Of a stretch of DNA of 64,000 bases, positions 43,401 to 55,400 are shown piece by piece. The notes under the pieces are model-generated. The model did no database searches. It was not told where the DNA came from and saw nothing but the letters and a program-made list of their open reading frames with translations. Within the stretch, counting starts at the first letter, position 1. Each line of letters begins with the position of its first letter. Origin of the DNA: Eudromia elegans (lineage: Eukaryota; Chordata; Aves; Tinamiformes; Tinamidae). The stretch is from positions 186,001-250,000 of the forward strand of contig PTEX01000273.1 in assembly GCA_003342815.1 (NCBI GenBank), written 5' to 3'. A program made the position numbers and the translations under genes.

Positions 43401-46400
43401 GCTATCCCTGGAGCTAGCAAAATAGCAGCACCTCATCACACGAAGTGGGTACTGTGTGAGGCCAGGGATGTTAGAATAAAGCAAGATGCCCATGGAACAC
43501 GAACATTAGTGTTTAAAAGAAGCTGTGTGCACCCCACCATACATTCCTCGCAGTTCTGCCTAACCATCAGCAATAGTCTGTTACGATAATGTCTGCCCTA
43601 AAGGGGTTCAAGTCTACACCCTTAAAAAATGAGAGAATGAACAGAGCATTAATTTGAGCAAAATAAAAGACAGCTAATCCAGACTTGTACTCCTGCAATT
43701 TACAGCAGATTTTGTGCCAATCACTCTCTTTTAAATAATTTGGAGATAGACTTTATGTTAGATTTCAATTTGGTGCCATTTTGGATGGCAGAGCTAAAAA
43801 GCTTCCTAAGAAGGAAGAAGGTACTTTCATAAAAGTACTTTCCAAACTCTAAGTTGAAAGGCTGGGCAACACCTTAATGAGATATGTACTCAGTACTTAT
43901 TTTTCATAGCGTAGAGGTATCGCTCTAGGGCTCTGTGCCATTTTGTGGTTGATTTTAGATTAGAAAGAAAGAAAAAAAAAAAAACGAGACGAGAGACTAG
44001 CTTCATGGAAGACCTTTAAAATAAGGACAAGGAAGCAAATGGAAAGCAAAAGTAATTCTCTGTGAATGCTGTAATATGAAGATTAGTTGAAGCTAGTACG
44101 GCCAAGTAGTTGATTAATAACTGCAGTTTCCTAGAAGAGACAGCAACGTTTTGGAGCTGAAGTTTTTAAAGCTTTAATCGCAATTGTTCTTGCCTGAACA
44201 GAGTTTATCTGTCACCCATTAGCTACGGAGCAGAGAGCACATATTAACCAACCTTGAACTGCAGGCTGACAGTGGGCTTTCGGTGCTTGCTGCCACATTT
44301 AAGAGTGTCTTGACTGTTGCGACTTGAAACGTGTTCAAATAGATCGTAGATGAAATCAAGACTGGAATGGGAAAGGAAAAGAAAATCTCAAATGTGTGTC
44401 CTAACAGACCACTATACAGTGGTCTCCCTTAAAAAACAAAACAAAACAAAACAAACCCCTTATGATTTCTAAACTACGACTCTTATTCACTGCAGAGTGT
44501 ATACAGGGAAAGCAAAAACGATAATCCTGGTTCTCTCCTCTATTCACAACATATCATTGGGGGAAATTCAGAGTGAAATCCTAGGGACACACTCAGCCAA
44601 AACTGCAGGTGACTGGAATGGGGACTACACTTGAACAGAGATTTAAAAAGATTTCCCGCTTGCTTTGGACTGTTTTACTACCAAAGGAAACACCCACATG
44701 ACCTTCACTTTCAGATACTGGCTATGCAAGCCATTTTTTACACCATCCGTTTTGTATTCTCCTGTTACCACTCCTACAGAAGCAGATGTCTTTTAACTTA
44801 AATATAATCATCCCAGACAGACATTGATGCAATTGCAAAATCAGGCCCTGCAGCTCTAACTCATTTATTACTTTTATCCACATACTTCAATTGACAGATG
44901 TTATGTCAGATATGTCATGAAAACAGAACTAATAACACAAAGATGGAAATATTTATTAATAGTTTCCATGTATCCAGGCGTTTAAGGGACTGTAAATGCA
45001 GCTACTCTCACAGAAAGACACCATGACTGGATGGGTTAGGGCAGCAGCCAAGAATGGAGACAATCGGAGTTCAGTTCCCTGTTTTTGTACGAAAACTCCA
45101 TGAAAACTCTTGGCACCTCCATCATACACGCAAAGAAAGGAGTAGAGCACTGCTGCAACTCACAGAGGTACTGTGAGAGCTACTGGATCTTACCTCACAC
45201 AGCGGAATGCCAGGAGGCACACAAGCACCAAGGACAACCGGGCACACACTTTCCATAACATAAATTCTTTGTAGAAATTCTCCTTTCTGAGACATTGTGA
45301 GATGGCAACTGGTACTGCATTTGTACTGCAAAACATACACTACCACTATCACTTACTTGTTCTATTTACAGGCACTGCTGCTATTCCTTCTCAGCTCCTT
45401 TTAGCTCTGCTATGCCATGTACTCAAACCCTGGCAGAACAAGGTGAGATGGCCCCCCCTTAAGACGAGGTTTAAACAGAAATCACAGCAACATACCTGCT
45501 ATCACGCAGCAAGTTTAGGAGATCATCTCTGAAAGTGTCTCTGTTCTTCTCCAGGATCCCTCGGACGTCGTACTGGACCTGGTGGGAAGCAGCGCGGGTT
45601 CAAACACAAAGCCAAGGCATCACGCAGCCCTCTCAGAGGCAGCGCCGTGCACAGTGCTGAGGGAACACAGCGTTTTACAGGATTCTGAACAGCCTCGGGG
45701 CTGTTAAATTAAGCTAATGAAAACTCCGCTTGCAATAATTTTGGAAAGTAAATTACCTCCCCAGCATAGTGTTTCACTCCAAAGTTGTGAACAGCAACTC
45801 TCGGTTTCACATAAAAAGGATTGCTCTAATGGGTGGGAAAAGAAAAGAGAAAAATATATTTGAGGGTCAGGGAGCATAACAATATAAAGAGCTACATTAT
45901 CCTCTCAGCCCAGATTTAAACAAACCCTTGTCTTCCAGTGAACTCCCTGGAAGATTAGTGCTCTGAAAGCAAACAACCAACTTATAATGATAATAGGATT
46001 TGTTAGTCTGGGTGACTGCAAATACAGCAATAACAGATTTATTGTATCTGAAAACGCATTATACTAAACCCTAACCCATCTGGTACAACCATCCATTAAG
46101 GTTGTACCAGAAACCATCTTTGAAAAAGAGGGACCAGTCTTAAGACAGGTGTTACAAAAATAACCATAACCTTGTATCACAGAAATTCCTGATTGCAATT
46201 CCAGGACCACAAATAAAGGTAAAAAATACGTGCCGTCAATTCAGTACATCAACAGACACTGAAGAGCTAAACAAACTGAGCTACTGCAGGTTGCCAGAGC
46301 TGTAAGTAAGAGGAAAATGTGGTGTTTCCAACAATGTAGAGCTCTTGAACTGGATGGTAACATGGGTAAGTTTTTTCAGGCAACTCTCTCAGTCCTGAAA

Positions 46401-49400
46401 GCAAATGACATGAATTGTCATGGAAGTAAGATCAGGCCCCACACATACAGTTACGCTTTCATATATTTGAATCAAGAATTTCTGCGGAAGCAAAGACACC
46501 CTCCATAATTTGCTCAAAACACATGAGCAGAGCATCACGTACGGCATGCTGGGCGTTCAGCTTCTCCAGTAAGGTGGAGTCAGTAGCCTGAGGAAAATGG
46601 CTCTCCTCGTTGATGAGTGCCAGCAGGCCAAGTTTCTAGAACAGTGAGAGGGGGAAGAAAATGAATTAGTGCACAGGTGGACACTGGCCTTGTCCACAGG
46701 TCACAAAAATCACAAAGTTCTTGAAATTATTGTGCACAGAGGCACCGAACAACCAGTATATGATAAGAAACCCACCGTCGTGGGAGATTGCAATCCTATT
46801 TTCCTGACAATACTCCTGCTAGAAGAAGAAATCTTCTTGATGTAGGGAGTTTTTAGGTGCATTTAGGGACATGACCACAGACACATGCCTGGCTTCCAAG
46901 ATCCCCAGTGAGCAGCTCCTCGAGCCTGAGGAGTTTGTGCAAACAGCCTTTCAAAAGTCTTCCATGAAATTACCTAATTGCTCTTTAAACCAATGCACAC
47001 TTTTAGCATCTACAGTACCCAGGGGCACAGCAAAAGTTTCTCAGTTTAACTATGCATTGTGTGAAACAGAACCTCTCTTGGATTGCATACGCATCTGCAT
47101 AATTTCCTTTGATGTTCCCCACTTCGCGTATTAGAAAAGTTGGTAAACAAAGTGAGTTATCTTATAGTTAATTAACGTGTCCAGCTAACTTTACATCGAT
47201 ATAGTCTCCCAGAAAACCTTAGTTCTCCAGGTGTACATTTTAATAAGCCATTTCCCCCTAGCCTAGGGCAGCTGCTGACACACTGCCTCGCAGCAGTCCC
47301 ATCCCGAGAGCTGAATCCTCTGCCCACGATTTCGACGAGACTTTCCGTGGTCATTTAAAGTCAAGCAACAACAGACCCCACTGCAGCGAGCAGCCCCTGC
47401 GACCCTCTTGAACTGCTGACAAAAGCGAATGGACTAAAACGAATTAGCACTGCTAATTCTTTGACGGAACGCTGCAGTCACCACTTCGAGGTGGCAAATT
47501 TGGGGCACCTCTGCCCCTCACTGCTGGCATTCCCACCAGCAACTGTGCAGATGCATCACTTTTATGGGCTTTTTTTTCTTCTTTTTGGTACAATAAGAAC
47601 ATGAACAAAATTACGGATAAACAAAAACTAGTAGGCAATGAATGATGATTACTGGCAGTTCAAGAAGAGTAATAATGTAGCAAGACATTGTCATTCCTTC
47701 CCCCCACCTCTCATGCAAGCAGCTTGTCATTCTTGTCTTTTTGGTCAAAAATCTTCAAAACAAAAATTTTCTTGATTTTATCTTTCAGTACTTAATACTA
47801 TGAACTTTATTATTTACATTTATTATTTTTACTATAAGATCTACTGAACATTATACACTAATAAATAAGAATACACACAAATAGGAGGGTAAGCTTTATG
47901 ACTAAAGACGATTTCTATTTCACCTTTGCAATCATATCAGAATATTGCTTTTGTCTTTAGTCACACAATGCTAAAAGCTATTTACATGCAAAGACAAGTA
48001 TATTGACCTTACCATATAACCTAGAATATGGCCCTCTGTGAGAACGATCACATTAAAAGAATATTGCTTAAACATGCATAAGCTACTTCTTCACTTGAGC
48101 TTTGTTTCAGCAGGGGCCTTAAAAACATTTCCTAACAAAAAGTAGAAATATGATTATAAAATACTTTATTACCTTTTCAATTAGATCCAAGCACTCTCCG
48201 TTGTCTGTCCAGTCAATATCTTCCCAAACTAATCCTTCCCTAGTAAAAATAAAGGAATGGCTTTTTATTGACAATTACATAAGTAAAGATTTTAACTATA
48301 GGAATTAAGGTTGCTGCTGTATTTCTACTTTCAAGGGAATATGCAGCAGCTGGGAGTCCAAATTTCAAAAGCTATTTTCTAGCTGCTCTCAAACTTCATC
48401 CGTAACTCTTACCTGCTGTATTCCAGTTGCTCCAAGGAAAAGATGTGTTTATTGAAATACTCCTGAAGCTTTTCATTTGCATAGTTAATATTAAACTGCT
48501 CAAAACGATTAACCTACAAAGACAAGAAACCTTCCACAATGAGCATGTTCAACATACTTTACTTTGCAAACAATGAACTAATTAAAGGAAAAACATGTTT
48601 AATAATCAAGAGAAGATGAAAAAGATATGTAGAATAATGAAACGCAAATGTCAGAGATTCCATGAGAACAATCTTGTCAACCTACCTCAAAGTTTTCAAA
48701 TCCAAATATATCCAGAATTCCAATGGACTTGAAATCTTCCTTGCTTCTGATCCTGCTGTTGATTTTCTTAATGACCCACGCAAAACACTGAGAATAAAGT
48801 GCCATAGCCATAGAATCTCTGCTATCTATTGCCTGCATTAAAGAAGCAACACACGTTAAAAGTAATAATCCCTGGAAGTGAGAAGTTAGCAGATTTTGGC
48901 AGTCGGTGTCCTTTGCACAGCATAAGGCAAATTATACCACACAGAGCTTTGCATTTCCATGCACCTTGATGGTATTATACTAGCAGTTGCTAAGAGTTCC
49001 AGTTCATGTTTTAACAGTGTAAGTTTGAGCTTTAACAGTGCATTTACATGGCTTTAACATTATATTTTAAAACTCAAGAATTCATGAAATAGGAAATGAT
49101 AGACCTAAGGTGAGGAAGAGGAAGAAGAGAAGGGCAGAAAATACTGCCTTTCACAGGTAAGCATAGTATTAATGCATACTTTTTTTCTTCTTACATGCTA
49201 CTAATGCATACCTTCTTCTTCCTCCTCTTTTAAATAACCAATGTGTTTTTGCTGAAAGTTTCCAAAATTGCTCACCTAACACAGGCATCCATAATTAAAA
49301 CTGTCAGCCTGCATGGCTACAGTTTAGAGAGAACGATAAGCAGCAAGCCAGAATAGTAAATCACAGGAGTCAGCTAGAAGCCCTGACCAGAATGGCAGGA

Positions 49401-52400
49401 TAAGATCTACAGAGATTTCGAAAAATCCAATTATACTCTCTTAAAAAATTAGGTAGTGCTCTCAATAGCAACACAATCTTGATGCATGAAATAACCTTCC
49501 GTTCCTAAGAGATCAGTGTTTTCACTGGACTTCAAGACTGAGCAATATGATTTAAAAGACCCTGGAAGCAAGTCAAAACTGAGATGCCTTTACCTGTTGT
49601 ATACTAAGAGGTGTTAGAATTTCTTCTCCCCTGAGTATCATTGACCTCTGTGTCAATGCTTCAGTTAGCTGTGTGGAGTCTAACCCCAGTAATTCGGCAG
49701 ATCGTCCCAGCGCTGGCAAGAGAGAAAGAGCCAAATATAAATACGTTCTTAAATATACAGGTGCTTGAAGCTCTGCTTGTTCTCTTATCATTATTATTAT
49801 TATTGCAGTGATCATCATTTAAGATGGTTTCAAAATGATAGGAATTGGAAATAAAAATACAAATAAAATATCTAAGAGCTGCGAAGAAGTACAGAATCAC
49901 AAATATGAACAGCTGAAGGAAATTAGTAGCACATATTCATCTCAATTATACCACAGATATTTATCTTCCTCTTAACATTGCAAGCTAAGGTTTCAAACAA
50001 CCTACTGCTTTCACCAACATATTTCTCCAGCTACAAGCAGTAATTTCCTCTTTGTCCACATGAATGTGTTTATGCTCCCCTCGGGATCATGAGAACAAAG
50101 AGAATCAATAAGCTAAGAAACCTATTCTTACATGTGCATTCCAAATTGCAATTTTGAAGTGATATGGTATATAAAGCAGTATGTAATGCTGCTGTTGGTT
50201 GCCATATTAGAAATTAAAAGAAAAAAACATGCTCATAAGCTCAGTCATTAGACATCACAGTACCTTGTTCCATACTGCAAATGAAATACCAAAAGCTCTA
50301 ATAAAATGCAGTTTATATGGAGAGCTCAGTTGTGGAAAATACTTATGCACATAAGTTCTACTATATTGAAAATACTCTAAGTCAGGAGTTAGTTAGAATA
50401 CAGGGAAATTTCATTAGTGTTAATGCAAAAATATGTACTCAAGTTTTTTTTCTAAGCTAAAAACTAGTGTTTGGCAGCAAAGTGTGGTTTGCTAACTTGT
50501 CAAAAACCCAAACCAACATTTTAATCAACATTTACAGAAGCTGAAAAGCCATCCGACCCCTTTCACTATCTTTGCTTTGGTCTGGTGTGCTAGCACTGGG
50601 TATAACTTCCACACCCCCAAGAAGCACTTACGTGCTGCAAGGAACCACAGCCTTCTCACCTGTTTTGAAGGACACCTGTGCCCCACCAGCAGTGATAAAC
50701 TCAATGTTTCCCAGATGCAAAATGCCAGCTAGTAGCCTCAAAACTTCTCGCACTTCCTCCTTGCTGAACTGCATCACTTCCATCGCAGTCTGGAATGACA
50801 TGTTAGCTTCATAAACACGAGGCGCATTAAAGCGAATCCGGAGTCATGGAAAACCTTGAACATGCAAGCATCACCTTTTTCACAAACTCCCCTTCCTTTG
50901 ACATTGGAGAGGCCCTGCTGCTTTCAGATACTCCAGTATGCTTAAAATTGTAAGACTCAAGTGCTTTACTGAGTTCCGTATCAGGCAACTTCATTCATTT
51001 GCTCTAGTAACTGATAATCTCTATTTTTACTAAGTTTTGCCAATTATTCACATGGGTGACAAGGCAGGGGGGAGGAAACACTGCCCCATACCAGCACTAG
51101 CCCTACTGCACATTTATTTTCTCAGCCACAGGGAATTTAAAGCAGGCACTCTGCAGCATATTGTGGGAAAGCAGTGAAGTCCAACACAGGTCTTACCAAT
51201 ATTCTCTCATCAAAGTTTGTTGAATTTATGAATTACCAACATGCCAATGATCGAGGCTTTACTATATAACAAAGGAAAAAGCAAATACTCATGTAAAGAA
51301 AGAGCTATGCATACTTTCATGTGATAGAGGGATTGTAAGTAATCCTCTGGGAATTACCTTAATTTCCCCAAAGTTAGTCGATTATGCTTCTGATTATTTA
51401 TATTCTGATTTATATATATTATCACAGAATCACAGAATGCTTAAGGTTAGAAGGGATCTCTAGAGGTCATCTAGTCCAACCCCCCCTGCACACGCAGGGT
51501 CCCCTAGAGCATGTGGCACAGGGTGATGTCCAGGCGGGTTTTGAAGATCTCCAGAGAAGGAGACTCCACCACCTCTCTGGGCAGCCTGTTCCAAGGTGTA
51601 AGTTATAAATCTATATATTCTGATTTATAATGTTATGCTTATGACAGGTGTCTGATGGAGGGCATACGACACATTTTATCTGTAATAAATCTGTCAGTCA
51701 CAAAGGGCAACCTCAGAACCTTCCCACAGCTGGGGAAGGTTAAAGCTGTAGATGGTGGAGGAGACCTTCCGCAAGGCTGCTCCAAGGAAGGAGGCAGCGC
51801 GGCTCCCGGGCACATCTCCAAGCCTACAGTGCAGTGCCTCCCTCCCCGGCCCCTTGCAAAAGGACAGGTACAAAGCAGAACAGCTGAAGGGAAGCTGCTT
51901 GAGCACTCATCTTGCTTCTAGGAAAGTGTCAGTACAGAAAGCATACAGAGGGATTGACTTAAAAAAGAAGTTTCACTTGAGTGACATTTCCAGGACTTAA
52001 ACTATACGGAAAAATATGGAAAGGGGATAAACAGAGTAGGAAAAGACCGGAGAGGACCACTGCAAACTCGTGGTCCCTTCTCTGTTCTAGGAAAGAAGAC
52101 TGGCAGCCTCCACTGGTGCTCCAAATGGATTGGTATTCACAGCAGAATAAAAACCTAACCTGTCAAGTTAACTTCATGCTCTGTGTGCTGTGAGATAATT
52201 AGCACAAATTAAATGTCATGCTAATCACCTTAAGCTATATGACCATAGTGTAGATAAACTGACAACCTTTCCAGCATCCCTTAACCACACTAGATTATGT
52301 GGTTTTAATGTAAAAATAACTGCTGCATCCACTACACAGCAGTTCTGCTAAAGACATTAAAATGGCTAAAAAAAAAAAAAAAAAAGTGAGGGGCATGAAA

Positions 52401-55400
52401 CATGATTTTTATTGATTTCTAAAGTCTATCGTATATCCTTTCAGTAATACAGCAAGCAATGAGCAATTCTCCTGTAAGTTAGTACACAGACTAATCACTA
52501 TAGCTAATTATCAACACTAATGTAGGTAAGAGAAACAAAGTTCTTCAAAGAAAGTCTCTATCAGGACCTATTTTTCAACCTGTGTTTTGGTTTTATTCAA
52601 CTGTTTTCTGTAAATTACTCCATATAATTGGATCTTCTAAGTCTAACATGGAACATTAGAAACACCCCCGTGCTGCACTGCCCACATTCTGCACTATGGA
52701 CTTGGGCCAACACACATTACACTATCTGTATAAAGCTTTAAAATGAAAAAGTAGTGAAAATACATATACATGTAATAAAAAACGCCTGATAAAACGTGTT
52801 ATATCAGACATCTCATAAAACAAGACTGCCTTCCCATAAAGGGCAGGTTGCCTCCTCACTGTTGCCTGTTTTTGAGATAGATAACTGATGAACAGACACG
52901 AAAATGAGCCTTTTTTAGAACTATAACCAGGCATCTCACCACTTCCACAGTAGCTCTACTTATACCGGAGGAGAGTGAAAAAGGAAAAGGAAATCCACTA
53001 CTCTATTTCTTGAGCTTAGGATTCAGGAACAAAGTGCAACTCTGTAGCCTGAGGACGCCTGGCACCAGCCAGACTTTAACGCGTGACACTCCTCCTACTG
53101 CGTGAGAACACTCGCGTTCACACCGCTGTGCGTTATCTGAGATACGGGATACCCTCACGAAGGGGTTACGCTCATGCTTACTCGGTAACATTATTCTTCA
53201 ACCAACACTAAAGAAGAATTTTGACACAAATACAAATGGAGACATTCGTTATTCTAAAGCCCTGTAAATGTCACCGCAGGTGAGCACGGATGGAAGGGCA
53301 AAGACGGGGGAATGTCCCACTGTCCTTCCAACTGGTACTCTTCTGATTCCAAAATGTAAGCATTTCACATGACCACAATTAGAAATAATAAAGTAAAATC
53401 AAATAGTGGACACAAGGCAGAGATACGCTCAAAACGGCAGTGAAATGTTACCAGAAAAAATAAGTCCCTACTAGTGCCTGTACCGTGCAGTAATGGCCGA
53501 ATGAGGAGGAGAGCACAGTAAGCCTGGGAAGCTTTGCGCCCTACTCTACGCACAGGTCCCCAGCATCTGCACTACCAAACACCCTTACAGCACAAAGAAT
53601 TAAGGGAACAACTCACAATGACTTCCTTGAAAGAGTCTTTGTCACTGATTGTCTTATCCGCTATACATCCAGACTGATTCAGGTAGTGGTAGTTCTCTGG
53701 CACAGATAAGTAAAAAGCATCTAATGAGGGGAGAAAAGAGAAAGAGTGAAAAAAAACATAAAAAACCACTCCACAAATTCTAACATGACAGTCAAATAGC
53801 TCACAATTCATTTGCTCAGAAATAAACATCACACACAAAGAGAGTTCACATTAAGAAGGATATGGGATTTTATTTCATTTTATTGCACTTTACTGAGCTG
53901 TACAATTGTGCTCAGGCTACTTTTTAGCATGCAAAGACAGCCCACAGGGAGGTGCCGAAACAGCCTTAGGCAATTTTGCACATATACAAATGGCATTTCT
54001 TTTGTTCAGTGGATTTATTCTTTATGAGAGGGGATTAGAGAAAACAAGAATTCTTCACTTAGTTGCTGTGGAGTTATTCAGTACCAGCAAAAATATTCAG
54101 TTTGAACAACGTGAAGCACATTTGTCCCCAAATAATTTTCCCAGGGCTTCAGCAGATGCTGGGAGGAAAATTGTCTGCAGCCTGACGACATTCTTCAGCT
54201 AAGTAGGTTGCTTTATGAAGCTGAGCTCAAATTCACACTCAGTGAATTCATACTTAATAAATAATCTATTTCTCTGCTTGGGTTATTGGATTCCTACAGT
54301 TAAATTTTCCACCACAGTCACCACAGCTGACAAGGGCAGAGAACGACTACAGTTGTGTCATTTGTGCTTTGCCACTCACCTTTCTCTTTTTCTTCTACCC
54401 CTGCCAGCAGAGCGTAGAATATATGATAATTTCTTTCCCCAGGGTTCTGCCTTACTACACGGTTCTGTCAAAGTAAAAGAGAGTTGCCATTTAAGGAATT
54501 ATTTTAGGGAGAATTTATTTATCCACAGCTTGCAAAAAAAAAGAAAAAAAGGAACAAAATTAGCTGAGCAAAAGCAAAGATCAACTTACTTTTTCCAATA
54601 AATCTACAGCCACATACAAAAAAACCTTCAGTCAAGGAATAAAGCAAAAGCCATTTAATGCACAAGCTATTTATAAACTCTCCTTACGCTTTCATTTCAG
54701 ACAGTAGGACAAGCCTCACAGCATTTTCTTTCAGCTTGCCTACTGCCAAAATAAGATGAAAAACAGCAACAACAATAACATTACAATAGTTCTAATACCG
54801 ATGTTTTTTCTCACCTTCTCTTTCTCCATCCCCTCCACAACTGAACTTGTCACATTCTGGATTTTAAATGGCATCTGCTTTCCTTTATTTTGTCTTTTCC
54901 CCACTAATGCCTGGGAAGAGCTTTAAGCATGAATTACAGACACTGCAAGGGCAGTTTACTCTCAAAAATACCAGGCAGCATGTGAGCAAGGGGCACCAGC
55001 AGCATATTTCCTCTATTTGGCTGGCCATATCCGACCACCCCTGCCCACACTGTGGGAATTCAGCAGCTCTGCTCTTTGAACTAGTACCTGAGACACTGAT
55101 CTTCAGCCACAGCGGCTGAGGGAAGCAGTTGAGAACTGAGATCAGACCCCAGGATTACAGTCTTGCCAGCTCATGATGTAGGGAGACACACGTGAAGCTC
55201 CATACCACAGCAATGCAAGATCTTGCATACGACCCTCCTTGCTACCTATGCACGAGTGCGTGAGTGCAAATTCAGCTGCACAGCTTGCCTTTCCCACCCA
55301 AACTAGATCAAGCAAAGCCTGTGTGTTGCTGGGTAGGGTGGAAGGACAGAAAAGCTTCTTCTCCTTCAGCATCCTGCAGACGAGGTGCATGCCAGCTGCC

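Larger units (their letters stand above)
40891..44252 (-). other. MYO10 intron between exons 15 and 16
   Basis: 3,362 bp, holding one clear CR1 tail and one decayed CR1 tail, both in plus orientation. Otherwise AT-rich. Confidence 0.9.

Noticed and set aside
46064-46078. Two telomere-like CCCTAA units
   Set aside because: Too short to be more than chance.
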